Shown: positions 24,324 to 31,508, counted from the stretch's first letter. The stretch is 38,417 nucleotides of DNA from JBDHTS01 sp044220535 (GCA_044220535.1 JBGAQU010000016.1:1-38417), one strand, 5' to 3'. Made by a program: numbers and translations. Notes: a model not told the origin generated them from the sequence alone.

Positions 24324-25211
24324 TTGATGTTTAAACAACCCTGCCTCCGGATTCTCGCCTTAAGTATGGTTCTGCAGGCCCTGACAGGCACGGCCCGGGC
24401 CGCCCCGGCTGGAAGCCGCCAGGACTTAAGGTTCGAAGTCTATGCCGGCGGCATCAACGCCGTTACCGCTGACATGCAGATGAACCGGGGCAAGGGCCGG
24501 TACGACATGCACATGGGCGCCCGGACGCAGGGCCTTCTAGGCCGTATCGTCCCGTGGCAGGGCACGTTCGATACCGAAGGCTGGCTGGAGAAGGACGGTA
24601 AAATGGTTCCCGAACGTCACCACTCCGGCGCCACCTCCAGCGACGGCACCGAAGCCAAAACTTATCTTTACGGAAAAGATGGCCATTTCAAATCCTATAA
24701 GGTGATCCAGGACGGCAAGGACGTGACGCCTGAAAAACTCGATGCCAAAATCGTCGACCACACCACCGACGCCCTGACCGCCGCCCTGACCGTGATGCAG
24801 CGCGTGACGGAAAAAGGCCAGTGCGAAGGCAGCGATGAAATCTTCGACGGCGACCGCCGCTTCCGCCTGACCTTCCACCACAAAGGGGAAGAAAAACTGA
24901 ACCGCAGCCGCTATGCCCCCTATGAAGGCATGGCCGTGATGTGCGAGGCGGAGGTGGAACCGCTCGGCGGACGCTGGTCCGCGAAACCGCGCGGCTGGCT
25001 GTCGATCCAGGAACAGGGCAGGGCAGCGGGCAGCCTCCCCACCATCTGGATGGCCAGCCTTGAGAAAGGCGCGCCCGCGGTGCCCGTCCGCATGCGCATC
25101 AAAACCGATTACGGCACGCTGTTCATGCATATGACCGGCTACGCGAATGATAAAGGCATGCGCATGGGCGCATTGGCGAAAGACGGTAAAGAGGCAAAGA
25201 ATGACCGCTAA
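24324..25211 (+). CDS. DUF3108-like periplasmic protein
   Basis: 295 aa. A signal peptide (LRILALSMVLQALTGTARAA, cut near residue 27) precedes a beta-rich domain: LRFEVYAGGINAVTADMQMN, GLLGRIVPWQGTFDTEGWLE, and GEEKLNRSRYAPYEGMAVMC. The pattern matches the DUF3108 family, predicted envelope proteins without a known biochemical function. A TATAAT hexamer at 24259 and an AAAGGA ribosome site precede it. Its last 11 bp overlap the start of glmU, so the two are translated from one message. Confidence 0.82.
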   Translation: MMFKQPCLRILALSMVLQALTGTARAAPAGSRQDLRFEVYAGGINAVTADMQMNRGKGRYDMHMGARTQGLLGRIVPWQGTFDTEGWLEKDGKMVPERHHSGATSSDGTEAKTYLYGKDGHFKSYKVIQDGKDVTPEKLDAKIVDHTTDALTAALTVMQRVTEKGQCEGSDEIFDGDRRFRLTFHHKGEEKLNRSRYAPYEGMAVMCEAEVEPLGGRWSAKPRGWLSIQEQGRAAGSLPTIWMASLEKGAPAVPVRMRIKTDYGTLFMHMTGYANDKGMRMGALAKDGKEAKNDR

Positions 25212-26529
25212 ACCTTTAGCTTGCATCATCCTCGCCGCCGGGCAGGGCAAACGCATGCGCTCTGACCTGCCAAAGGTGATGCATCCGCTCGCCGGCCGCC
25301 CGATGATTCAATGGCTGATCGGCAGCGTGCAGAGCCTGAATCCCGACCGCATCATCGTCGTCATCGCGCCGGGCATGGACGATGTGAAGAAAGCCGTCGC
25401 CCCGCACAGCATCGCCATCCAGACCGTCGCGCAGGGCACCGGCGACGCCGTGAAATCCGCACTGGCTCTCTTGAAAGATTTCGCTGGCGACGTTCTGATC
25501 CTGCTCGGCGACATGCCGTTGATCGCGGCGTCCACATTGCAATCGCTGCAATCCCTTCGCCATGAACGCAGCGCAGGGCTGACTGTACTGGGCGCGGATT
25601 TCAATCCGCCTCCCGCCTTTGGCCGTCTGATGCTGGACGGCGCGGGCGCGCTGATCCGTATTGTGGAAGACCGCGACTGCACGCCGGAGGAAAAGAAAAT
25701 CACCCTCTGCAATATCGGCGCGTTCTGCGTCAACGGCGAGCATCTGGCGAAATGGATCAACCGCATCGGCAACCAGAACGCGCAAGGCGAATTCTATATC
25801 ACTGACCTGCCCGCCATTGCCGCAGCCGACGGCCTCAAAACCTTCGTCCATACCGTGACGGATCTCGACGAAGTCCGCGGCGTCAACAGCCGCGCGGACC
25901 TTGCCGCATTGGAATCGATCGCGCAGCAAAGCTTGCGGCAAAAGGCGATGGATAACGGCGCGACCCTGATCGACCCGTCCTCTGTTTTCTTCAGCCATGA
26001 CACCATCATCGGCCGCGACGTCACCATCGAACCCAACGTCTTTTTCGGCCCCGGCGTCACGGTCGAAGACAATGTCATCATCCACGCCTTCAGCCATCTG
26101 GAGAAATCAATCGTGCATAAGGGCGCGCATATCGGCCCCTTCGCGCGCCTCCGCCCCGGCGCGGATATTGGCCCCAATTCCAAAATCGGCAATTTTGTCG
26201 AAGTCAAAAATTCCATCCTCGGTGAAGGCGTCAAGGCCGGCCATCTCGCCTATATCGGCGACGCGGATGTCGGCGCGCGCACGAATTTTTCCTGCGGCGC
26301 GATCACCGTGAACTATGACGGCGTCAACAAACACCGCACCAAAATCGGCGCGGACACGATGGTCGGCAGTAACGTCAACCTCGTCGCCCCGGTCACAGTG
26401 GGGGACGGCGCCTATGTCGCCGCCGGCTCCACCATCACAAAGGACGTCCCCGAAGACGCCCTCGCCGTCGCCCGCGAAAACACCCGCCTGATCGAAGGCT
26501 GGGCCAGAAAAAAGCGCGAAAAACCATAG
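25201..26529 (+). CDS. glmU: GlmU, bifunctional UDP-GlcNAc pyrophosphorylase / GlcN-1-P acetyltransferase
   Basis: 442 aa from ATG 25201, which places the nucleotide-binding ACIILAAGQGKRMRSDLPK at the N-terminus; an earlier in-frame ATG (25147) would only add residues that overlap the previous gene. The uridyltransferase half has LLGDMPLI and QNAQGEFYITDLPAIA. The C-terminal beta-helix has the acetyltransferase motifs NFVEVKNSILGEGVKAGHL and ITVNYDGVNKHRTKIGAD. It makes UDP-N-acetylglucosamine for peptidoglycan and lipid A from the product of GlmS, encoded at 31565. Confidence 0.98.
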   Translation: MTAKPLACIILAAGQGKRMRSDLPKVMHPLAGRPMIQWLIGSVQSLNPDRIIVVIAPGMDDVKKAVAPHSIAIQTVAQGTGDAVKSALALLKDFAGDVLILLGDMPLIAASTLQSLQSLRHERSAGLTVLGADFNPPPAFGRLMLDGAGALIRIVEDRDCTPEEKKITLCNIGAFCVNGEHLAKWINRIGNQNAQGEFYITDLPAIAAADGLKTFVHTVTDLDEVRGVNSRADLAALESIAQQSLRQKAMDNGATLIDPSSVFFSHDTIIGRDVTIEPNVFFGPGVTVEDNVIIHAFSHLEKSIVHKGAHIGPFARLRPGADIGPNSKIGNFVEVKNSILGEGVKAGHLAYIGDADVGARTNFSCGAITVNYDGVNKHRTKIGADTMVGSNVNLVAPVTVGDGAYVAAGSTITKDVPEDALAVARENTRLIEGWARKKREKP

Positions 26530-26548
26530 ATTTATCAGCGTGTTATAT

Positions 26549-26574
26549 AAGGGCTTTCTGCCAAGACAGCCCTT
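26549..26574 (+). terminator. Weak hairpin after glmU
   Basis: AAGGGCT (26549-26555) and AGCCCTT (26568-26574) form a 7-bp stem with a 12-nt loop. No proper T tract follows, so termination is uncertain. Confidence 0.35.
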
Positions 26575-26637
26575 AATCCCTCATTAAATCGTTATGTATA
26601 TAATTCTTTTTAGATTTATATTTACAGGAAACGGCAT

Positions 26638-27231
26638 ATGGCTTATCTGACCCCGACCGATGTGCTGAAATCCCTGATCGATCTCGCTGACCAGGGAGAG
26701 GCCGCAAGAAACGCTATTGCTCCCCGGCCCGATGGTCCTAGCCTGCTAATCACTGCTGCATCTTACGGTGCCAACAGGTTCGTTCAGCACTTTAACAGCC
26801 TCGTGGGTAACACGCCCGCCATCGTCCCCAAAAACGTACTGAACAATCCCGCGGAAAGCTACGTGCTCCTGGAACAGGTCGCGCATGCCGGTATCGTTCC
26901 GGTCGAACCCGGCAGCATCGCCCAAAAACTGGTCGCCCGCCTCGCCGAAAACACCTCCGTCAGCAACGCCGTCAATCAGGCAGGCTATTACAATCTTATA
27001 AAAGACATGAGCAGGGAAGGCTACCCGCCCCTGGGATTGAGCGCAGAGCAACAGGAAACCGTGGACAATATATTGGCCCAGGTCACAGCCCATGACCTGT
27101 CCGATAAGGCGGCATGGGATAAAAAACAGAGAGAAGGCATTGCCGCCAATATAAGCGGTCTTGACTTAACCTCCGGCATTGACAGGAACCCGGCAGGACC
27201 AGCACCAGCTTCGCCGCTTCAGTGCCCTTAA
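26638..27231 (+). CDS. Unrecognised 197-aa soluble protein
   Basis: 197 aa, mostly helical by appearance, with no signal peptide or membrane helix. Segments include YLTPTDVLKSLIDLADQGEA, SYGANRFVQHFNSLVGNTPA and YYNLIKDMSREGYPPLGLSA. A TATAAT-like box and an AGGAAA ribosome site precede the ATG. I know no family for it. It could be a secreted or regulatory protein of this lineage. The end overlaps the GTG of the next open frame by about 10 bp. Confidence 0.65.
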   Translation: MAYLTPTDVLKSLIDLADQGEAARNAIAPRPDGPSLLITAASYGANRFVQHFNSLVGNTPAIVPKNVLNNPAESYVLLEQVAHAGIVPVEPGSIAQKLVARLAENTSVSNAVNQAGYYNLIKDMSREGYPPLGLSAEQQETVDNILAQVTAHDLSDKAAWDKKQREGIAANISGLDLTSGIDRNPAGPAPASPLQCP

Positions 27232-27695
27232 ATAAGGCGGATAGCTTCCCCGCCCGCGCAAAATCCTGTATGCATGATGCATATCCGTCATGCTTGAAAC
27301 AGGTTATCCCATGCGCAGCTTCGCCATCCTTGCCCGTTCTTCTCCTCGCAGCCTGCTCCACTGTCACCACGGCGCAGAGCGCCTGTCTGAAAAACGCCGA
27401 CCCCTTCCCGGCGCAGGTCGACTGCATCAAATCCGAAATGGCGAAAAACCAGCGCTTCACCAACCAGGCCTCCACCGATGCCTATCTGGATGCCGCCGAC
27501 AATCTGAAAGCGAAGGTGCAGCTGGGCCGCATCACCGATGACGAAGCCCGCCGCCAGCTGGAAACGAAATGGAAGGAGATTCAGGAAAACGACCTCCGCA
27601 CCCGGGCGGACCAGTCCCGCCCCTTCAACGCCATGCCCGGCATGAACGACTGCGTCCGCGAACCGGCCAGCCCCCAATGTTTGGGCATCCGTTAA
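27222..27695 (+). CDS. Putative small lipoprotein, start uncertain
   Basis: Up to 157 aa from GTG 27222; ATG 27270 is another start (141 aa). A hydrophobic stretch ending LPVLLLAACSTVTTAQSA contains a lipobox-like LAAC, suggesting a lipid-anchored periplasmic protein of about 110 mature residues with a helical domain (DAYLDAADNLKAKVQLGRIT, DDEARRQLETKWKEIQEN) and three further cysteines. The natural start for such a signal would be the ATG-CGC-AGC at about 27311, but it is in another frame: M-R-S-F-A-I-L joins LPVLLLAAC only with a one-base shift. Either the signal is long and odd, or there is a sequence error or frameshift here. No family is recognised. Confidence 0.55.
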   Translation: MPLNKADSFPARAKSCMHDAYPSCLKQVIPCAASPSLPVLLLAACSTVTTAQSACLKNADPFPAQVDCIKSEMAKNQRFTNQASTDAYLDAADNLKAKVQLGRITDDEARRQLETKWKEIQENDLRTRADQSRPFNAMPGMNDCVREPASPQCLGIR

Positions 27696-27709
27696 GGCCG
27701 CCCCCAAAC

Positions 27710-27759
27710 TTGACACATTCCTCAAACCCTTTGTAACGTCATTTTTTTACAAAAAAATG
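27710..27759 (+). promoter_or_regulatory. Possible promoter and AT palindrome before the exported protein gene
   Basis: TTGACA (27710-27715) is followed at 18 bp by TAACGT, a weak -10. CATTTTTT (27740-27747) and AAAAAATG (27752-27759) then form an AT-only stem that covers an upstream ATG. The true ribosome site is AGGGAA just before ATG 27775. Confidence 0.3.
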
Positions 27760-27774
27760 TCAGGGAATTTGATC

Positions 27775-28419
27775 ATGGTTAAAACGCACAGCTTGAAACA
27801 TAAACTCGCCCGCGCCGCCTGCCTGCCCATTCTGGCGGGCCTCGCCGGAACGCCCGCGCTGGCGCAGGACAATACCGACCTTGCCGCAATCCCCGACGCC
27901 GCCCGCCAGGCGGCGGTGGATGGGCTTGATACGTTCCGCAAACTTACGGATTTTTCCTCCTCCACCCTGGAAATTAAAACCTGTATGCAGACTTATTTTA
28001 TCGGTGCGGATAGTGTCCGGGGTTATAACGGACAGGTTCCCGCAACCTTGCTGCACAATCAGGGCGTGACCTGCGCGGTTGCGATTGATGGAACACTCTC
28101 TGGCACGGAACGCGTCGTGGAACGTGATGGCGCATGGGCCAGGACAACCCTCTCTGCTTCAGGATACCGGAGCGATGTCGGCGAACTGCGCGCGGAATTT
28201 GCCGATGCGTCAAAGGGCGGACAGGATGTATTCACCATCTACATCCCGGCATTGCACTACGAATTTCTGGCCCGGCAGACGGATCAGGGCCTGCTCCTGA
28301 AATACACAATGGATGATGAAGATCTGGGCCGCCAAACCGGCGACGTCGAAAAAGCCGAAGACATCCTGCGCCGCCTGAAACCCATCGCGCTGCAGCTGGA
28401 TCTCAGCGCGCCGGGCTAA
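27775..28419 (+). CDS. Exported hypothetical protein
   Basis: 214 aa from ATG 27775, which has an AGGGAA ribosome site; an ATG at 27757 lacks one. A signal peptide (LARAACLPILAGLAGTPALA, cut before QDN) is followed by a helical region and a beta-rich domain with two cysteines (KTCMQTYF, GVTCAVAI), LSGTERVVERDGAWARTTLS and FTIYIPALHYEFLARQTDQG. It is likely periplasmic. I do not recognise the family. It stands alone between the lipoprotein-like gene and REP-like pair 3. Confidence 0.7.
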   Translation: MVKTHSLKHKLARAACLPILAGLAGTPALAQDNTDLAAIPDAARQAAVDGLDTFRKLTDFSSSTLEIKTCMQTYFIGADSVRGYNGQVPATLLHNQGVTCAVAIDGTLSGTERVVERDGAWARTTLSASGYRSDVGELRAEFADASKGGQDVFTIYIPALHYEFLARQTDQGLLLKYTMDDEDLGRQTGDVEKAEDILRRLKPIALQLDLSAPG

Positions 28420-28440
28420 ACCTTTTCACTCACTCACCTG

Positions 28441-28589
28441 CCGTCATCCCGGCGAAAGCCGGGACCTATACACTGTTCCCCCAATCCATAAACGGCGAAG
28501 AATACAGGCAGCACTATGTGGCGATAACATCCGGCCGTATCCGGATGGCGGCTACACCGCATGGGTCCCGGCTTTCGCCGGGATGACGG
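28441..28589. repeat. REP-like facing pair 3
   Basis: Perfect 26-bp inverted arms, 28441-28466 and 28564-28589 (core GTCATCCCGGCGAAAGCCGG), lie about 100 bp apart. They sit between the convergent exported protein gene and the XRE gene, and mark the left edge of the accessory island. Confidence 0.9.
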
Positions 28590-28600
28590 CAGTGAAATCA

Positions 28601-28849
28601 CTATACCGTCAACCACTCCACACCCACCCCCATCGCCAGGCACAGGCGGATAATCTCGCGCAGATCCATATCCCCCTTCCCCAGCTCGATCCGGTCGACC
28701 GCCTCCACACTCATCCCCGCATGGGACGCCGCCTTGTCCAGGCTCCACCCGCGTCTGGCCCGCGCCGCATGGATATTCGCGCCCATGCGCCGCCGCAACG
28801 CCCGCGTTTCCGCCGTGACCTTTTGGTTGAAGTGTGTGATATCCCGCAT
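28601..28849 (-). CDS. XRE-family helix-turn-helix regulator
   Basis: 82 aa. An HTH of the Cro/CI type spans about residues 24-80: LRRRMGANIHAARARRGWSL, DKAASHAGMSVEAVDRIELG and a third segment IIRLCLAMGVGVEWLTV. A strong AAAAGGAG ribosome site lies 7 nt before the ATG. It is a DNA-binding regulator of unknown targets. The unusually folded 150-nt segment directly upstream on the same strand would be its leader. GC content resembles the core genome, unlike the AT-rich genes further upstream. Confidence 0.85.
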   Translation of the reverse strand: MRDITHFNQKVTAETRALRRRMGANIHAARARRGWSLDKAASHAGMSVEAVDRIELGKGDMDLREIIRLCLAMGVGVEWLTV

Positions 28850-28875
28850 GCCAAACTCCTTTTCCAGTGCCGGGA

Positions 28876-29027
28876 GTTTGAAAGCACGCAGTAAAACGTG
28901 CGGGTTTATTCCCCGAAGGTGTTGTATTCACCCACTCCCGACATAGCAAAGGCAGGCCATGTCTGGGATGCAGACATGACAAGCCGCCCTGTCGGGGGCG
29001 GTGACCGTTTACTGAGCGCTTTCAAAC
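28876..29027 (-). ncRNA. Candidate structured RNA / folded 5' leader of the XRE gene
   Basis: GTTTGAAAGC (28876-28885) and its complement (29018-29027) can close a multi-branch structure. Inside are GCACG/CGTGC (28884-28901), CGGG/CCCG (28901-28915), GGTG/CACC (28918-28932), CATGTCT/AGACATG (28958-28978) and CCGCCC/GGGCGG (28984-29001). Stems cover most of the 150 nt. Orientation is set by the downstream XRE gene. I have an unverified impression that similar stretches occur in phage-like loci of gammaproteobacteria, perhaps related to the C4 antisense/target RNAs. It could also be a mobile-element end. Confidence 0.5.
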
Positions 29028-29069
29028 GCTGATTCACTATACTATCGGGAAATGTAGTTGCCAAGATCA

Positions 29070-30011
29070 TTATGATTTAGATGTATCAGTCGTAACAAAA
29101 CTTTTAATTTTATAATTATCCTCTATTACATGTAGTTCATATTCAGTATGCATAGGTAACTGAGATTTCCCCATTTTACTAACTGCATAAGGGTTATGAA
29201 CCAAGCTTATAATCTGTGCCCCTTTAGTCATTAAATCCATTTCTGTTTCGCAAGTTCCTATAATTCCACTAATGAAAGAGTGCTTGTTATCAAGGAATAA
29301 AGTTTTTTCAACAGGCCCACCATTTGCTTTATATAAAACTGGCGATGATTGTAGGTACCAATCACTTTTGCGTTTTGACTTGGAATATATATCAACTGTA
29401 AGCGGGCCACTACCATATGCGATTTCAACAATATATGGCATCTGGGAGGAAGCTAAAAAATCAGCACTGAAACGCGTGATGTTAATTCCATTTACCGCTA
29501 TTAAAAAATAGTCATCAGGTTTAATTATCGTTTTATAGTAATCTTCATATTTTTTAATTTTGTTATCTATAGCATTTTGCCATCTAAAAGTGACTTGATC
29601 TGAAGGAAACGTAAGAGATTCCGGTTCTGGTAATTCGTTAAAAGATTTTACTCTATCATTTCCTGTACCCGGAAAGGCGCATACGGCTTCTACCCAAGCA
29701 ACTTTGCCATCAGGAAATTGAATTCTAAAATCTGGGCCCTCTTTTGGTGAAGATATATTGAACCCATGTCTAACAAATTTGTTACCTAATGCAATTTCCC
29801 AGATTTTTGAAGAAAAAGAATCAAAATTACCTTTCATAAGTTCCGTATCAAAATTAGAATCTGTTTTAAGTCCGTTTTCAGAAAAGAAAATATATTCTTT
29901 TTCGAAAGCATCTAGGATTTCGTCTACATCTCCACATGCACCACTGCCCCAACTGCCAATATTCTTTAGAAAAATTCTATAGGGGGTCGATAACTTTGCT
30001 AAACTATCCAT
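29070..30011 (-). CDS. AT-rich accessory protein with a PD-(D/E)XK-like pattern
   Basis: 313 aa from ATG 30011 (a TTG three codons upstream is possible). It is much richer in A+T than its surroundings, a sign of transfer. Around residues 69-112 the pattern is KIWEIALGNKFVRHGFNISS, then GPDFRIQF and AWVEAVCAFPGTGNDR: Glu72, Asp94 and Glu108 fall where PD-(D/E)XK nucleases have their acidic residues, but the usual lysine after the second motif is replaced by valine. The C-terminal half is unrecognised. It is probably in one operon with higB-higA and the 85-aa gene. A defence or toxin role is inference. A catalytically dead or migrated-lysine nuclease is the main alternative. Confidence 0.65.
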   Translation of the reverse strand: MDSLAKLSTPYRIFLKNIGSWGSGACGDVDEILDAFEKEYIFFSENGLKTDSNFDTELMKGNFDSFSSKIWEIALGNKFVRHGFNISSPKEGPDFRIQFPDGKVAWVEAVCAFPGTGNDRVKSFNELPEPESLTFPSDQVTFRWQNAIDNKIKKYEDYYKTIIKPDDYFLIAVNGINITRFSADFLASSQMPYIVEIAYGSGPLTVDIYSKSKRKSDWYLQSSPVLYKANGGPVEKTLFLDNKHSFISGIIGTCETEMDLMTKGAQIISLVHNPYAVSKMGKSQLPMHTEYELHVIEDNYKIKSFVTTDTSKS

Positions 30012-30020
30012 TATTTTCAA

Positions 30021-30278
30021 CTACAGCGCACCAATCGTGTTAATGCCATTGCCAACATCATAAAGATACAAAGTAGCGCCAAACGGCAATGACAATGCCC
30101 AAGCAATCGCATCACATAATGAAATAGATGCTCTTTCATCATAGACAAAATCAGAATTAGAAATATCTGCTTGATCTGAATTTTCAACGGAATTGTCATG
30201 ATGCGTTGGTTCCACAATCGCGGTGATTTCTTTCCAGCGATATGGATGATTGCGGCTATCTATAATGTTAAAAATCAT
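30021..30278 (-). CDS. AT-rich 85-aa protein in the higBA operon
   Basis: 85 aa. It begins MIFNIIDSRNHPYRWKEITA, has an acidic middle (SVENSDQADISNSDFVYDER) and ends with ASISLCDAIAWALSLPFGAT followed by LYLYDVGNGINTIGAL. An AGGAA ribosome site precedes the ATG. It starts 16 bp after the higA stop and ends about 10 bp before the start of the 313-aa gene, so it is the third gene of a probable four-gene operon. It shares the low GC of the 313-aa gene. No family is recognised. It may be a partner of that protein (immunity or cofactor). Confidence 0.6.
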   Translation of the reverse strand: MIFNIIDSRNHPYRWKEITAIVEPTHHDNSVENSDQADISNSDFVYDERASISLCDAIAWALSLPFGATLYLYDVGNGINTIGAL

Positions 30279-30294
30279 TGGTCATGCTTCCTAT

Positions 30295-30672
30295 TCAAAC
30301 CCTAACCTCATAATCCCGTATCAACGCGCTCGCCGGAATCCCCATCTGGCTGTGCAGGTTGCGGATCATCTCGATCGACAGTTTACGCTTGCGGTTCAGG
30401 ATTTCGGAGACGCGGCTGCGCGATCCTAAAATCGGCTCCAGATCCTTGCGGTCCATGCCCATCGCCTCCATCCGGTGCTGGATGGCGGCGACCGGGTCCG
30501 GGTTGCCGATGGGCGTATGCTTCGCCTCATATGCTTCCACCAATGTCACCAGCACATCCAGTTCATCGCCCGCTGGTGTGCCGGGCTTCGCGGTCATCAG
30601 CGTTTCGATGCGCTTCAGGGCTGCCGCATGGTCTTTTTTCGTTTTGACCGGTTTGATCTTCATGGCATCCAT
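30295..30672 (-). CDS. higA: HigA-type antitoxin
   Basis: 125 aa. The N-terminal part (AAALKRIETLMTAKPGTPAG, DELDVLVTLVEAYEAKH) and the XRE-type HTH near the C-terminus (VAAIQHRMEAMGMDRKDLEP, ILGSRSRVSEILNRKRKLSI) are the typical HigA arrangement of pairs with a PF09907-type HigB. It neutralises HigB by binding and represses its own promoter. The two operator-like dyads upstream of higB are at the expected place. Spacing to higB is 6 bp. GC is normal for the genome. Confidence 0.92.
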   Translation of the reverse strand: MDAMKIKPVKTKKDHAAALKRIETLMTAKPGTPAGDELDVLVTLVEAYEAKHTPIGNPDPVAAIQHRMEAMGMDRKDLEPILGSRSRVSEILNRKRKLSIEMIRNLHSQMGIPASALIRDYEVRV

Positions 30673-30678
30673 CCTTTT

Positions 30679-30972
30679 TCAAATCGTCTGCACGTCGATA
30701 TCGTCATACTGCGCATGCGTGCCGATAAACTGTATATACACAACTCGGAACGCATAATTGATCCATACCACCAGCCGGTATTTGTTGCCCGCGATATTGA
30801 ACACGACGCGCCCGTCCTTCAAGATCGTGGCGTTGCGGTACAGCCGCTTCACATCCTGCGGGCTTTTCCAGTCCGCCTCCGCCGTCACCTTGAACCAGCT
30901 TTTCAGTGGCTCCGCCGCATCCGGATAAACCGCCCAGAAATCCCCTAGCGTTTTGCGCGCGATAATACGCAT
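30679..30972 (-). CDS. higB: HigB-type mRNA interferase toxin
   Basis: 97 aa. It has FWAVYPDAAEPLKSWFK, ADWKSPQDVKRLYRNATILK, GRVVFNIAGNKYRLVVWINY and IQFIGTHAQYDDI, a complete match to the HigB_toxin (RelE-like) pattern. It cuts mRNA on the ribosome in related systems. It comes first in the operon, toxin before antitoxin, as in other higBA loci. The frame is intact, so an active toxin is likely. Confidence 0.93.
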   Translation of the reverse strand: MRIIARKTLGDFWAVYPDAAEPLKSWFKVTAEADWKSPQDVKRLYRNATILKDGRVVFNIAGNKYRLVVWINYAFRVVYIQFIGTHAQYDDIDVQTI

Positions 30973-30993
30973 GTCTATATTCCATCATACATC

Positions 30994-31034
30994 GTTCCCA
31001 TATCGGGAACAAGAAAAATTCCCAAAATGGGAAC
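30994..31034. promoter_or_regulatory. Two operator-like dyads upstream of higB
   Basis: GTTCCCATATCGGGAAC (30994-31010) and TTCCCAAAATGGGAAC (31019-31034) share TTCCC-N5/6-GGGAA half-sites, with centres about 24-25 bp apart. They lie 20-60 bp upstream of the higB ATG, where a promoter should be. They are most likely HigA binding sites giving autoregulation. Confidence 0.75.
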
Positions 31035-31084
31035 AACCAATTAATTTTCTATCCTAAATCAAAAAGAACAAAAAGTGAACATAC

Positions 31085-31310
31085 AAATTAAAAACAACCA
31101 CAAATGGACGCGAATAGCCACGAATTAAGACAAAAGATCTCACCGCGGAGGCGCGAAGGGCGCGGAGGAAGAAAGTTTACTTAAGGGGCTGTCGTAGATA
31201 AGGCTACTTATCTACGACAGCCCCTTACTTAAACTCCGCGCCCTTCGCGCCTCCGCGGTTTTAACTTTCATTCGTGCCTTATTCGCGTTTATTCGTGATA
31301 AAGCTTAATT
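31085..31310. repeat. Long intergenic hairpin, copy E (interrupted by a small insertion)
   Basis: Perfect 26-bp arms, 31142-31167 and 31234-31259 (GCGGAGGCGCGAAGGGCGCG core), have weaker outer arms with CACGAAT and CGCGAAT units (left about 31106-31127, right about 31267-31297). The 592-bp gene-free stretch 30973-31564 holds the HigA operators, this hairpin with its inserted 40-bp palindrome, and the glmS leader. Copies A and E share the outer GGAC-CGAAT module; copies B and E share the CCGCGGAGG arms. Confidence 0.85.
31177..31232. mobile_element. 40-bp minimal palindromic IS-end element with 8-bp target duplication
   Basis: GGGGCTGTCGTAGATAAG (31185-31202), the spacer GCTA and its exact complement (31207-31224) form a 40-bp palindrome. 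TTACTTAA flanks it on both sides (31177-31184, 31225-31232). Eight-bp duplications are typical of the IS1595 family. The arm resembles the terminal sequence of the decayed IS1595-like element at 34938 (GGGGCTGGCCTAGATAAG). It is best read as two IS ends joined with everything between them lost, or a tiny MITE. Confidence 0.75.
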
Positions 31311-31508
31311 TTTATTTATAGGAATTAATTCATATTTATGCTGTCCTGTCTCCAGACACTTTAACCAAGGGCGAACCGGGCCAAACCCGCCGCCCGCCAC
31401 GGGCATTATCGCAACCCCGCAAAAACCACGCTTGTTTTCGGGAACGGACTATTGGACGAACGCGGGAAGTTCTGGCCGCGCCCTGAAACATGCCGCAATA
31501 CCTTGTGA

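Noticed and set aside
28434..28982. 182-aa frame on the - strand over the XRE gene and REP pair
   Set aside because: It reads through a REP-like palindrome and the structured leader; the XRE frame has the ribosome site and the domain.
12985..31310. Repeated intergenic hairpins as a CRISPR array
   Set aside because: They are single palindromes scattered in different gaps, without regular direct repeats and spacers or cas genes.
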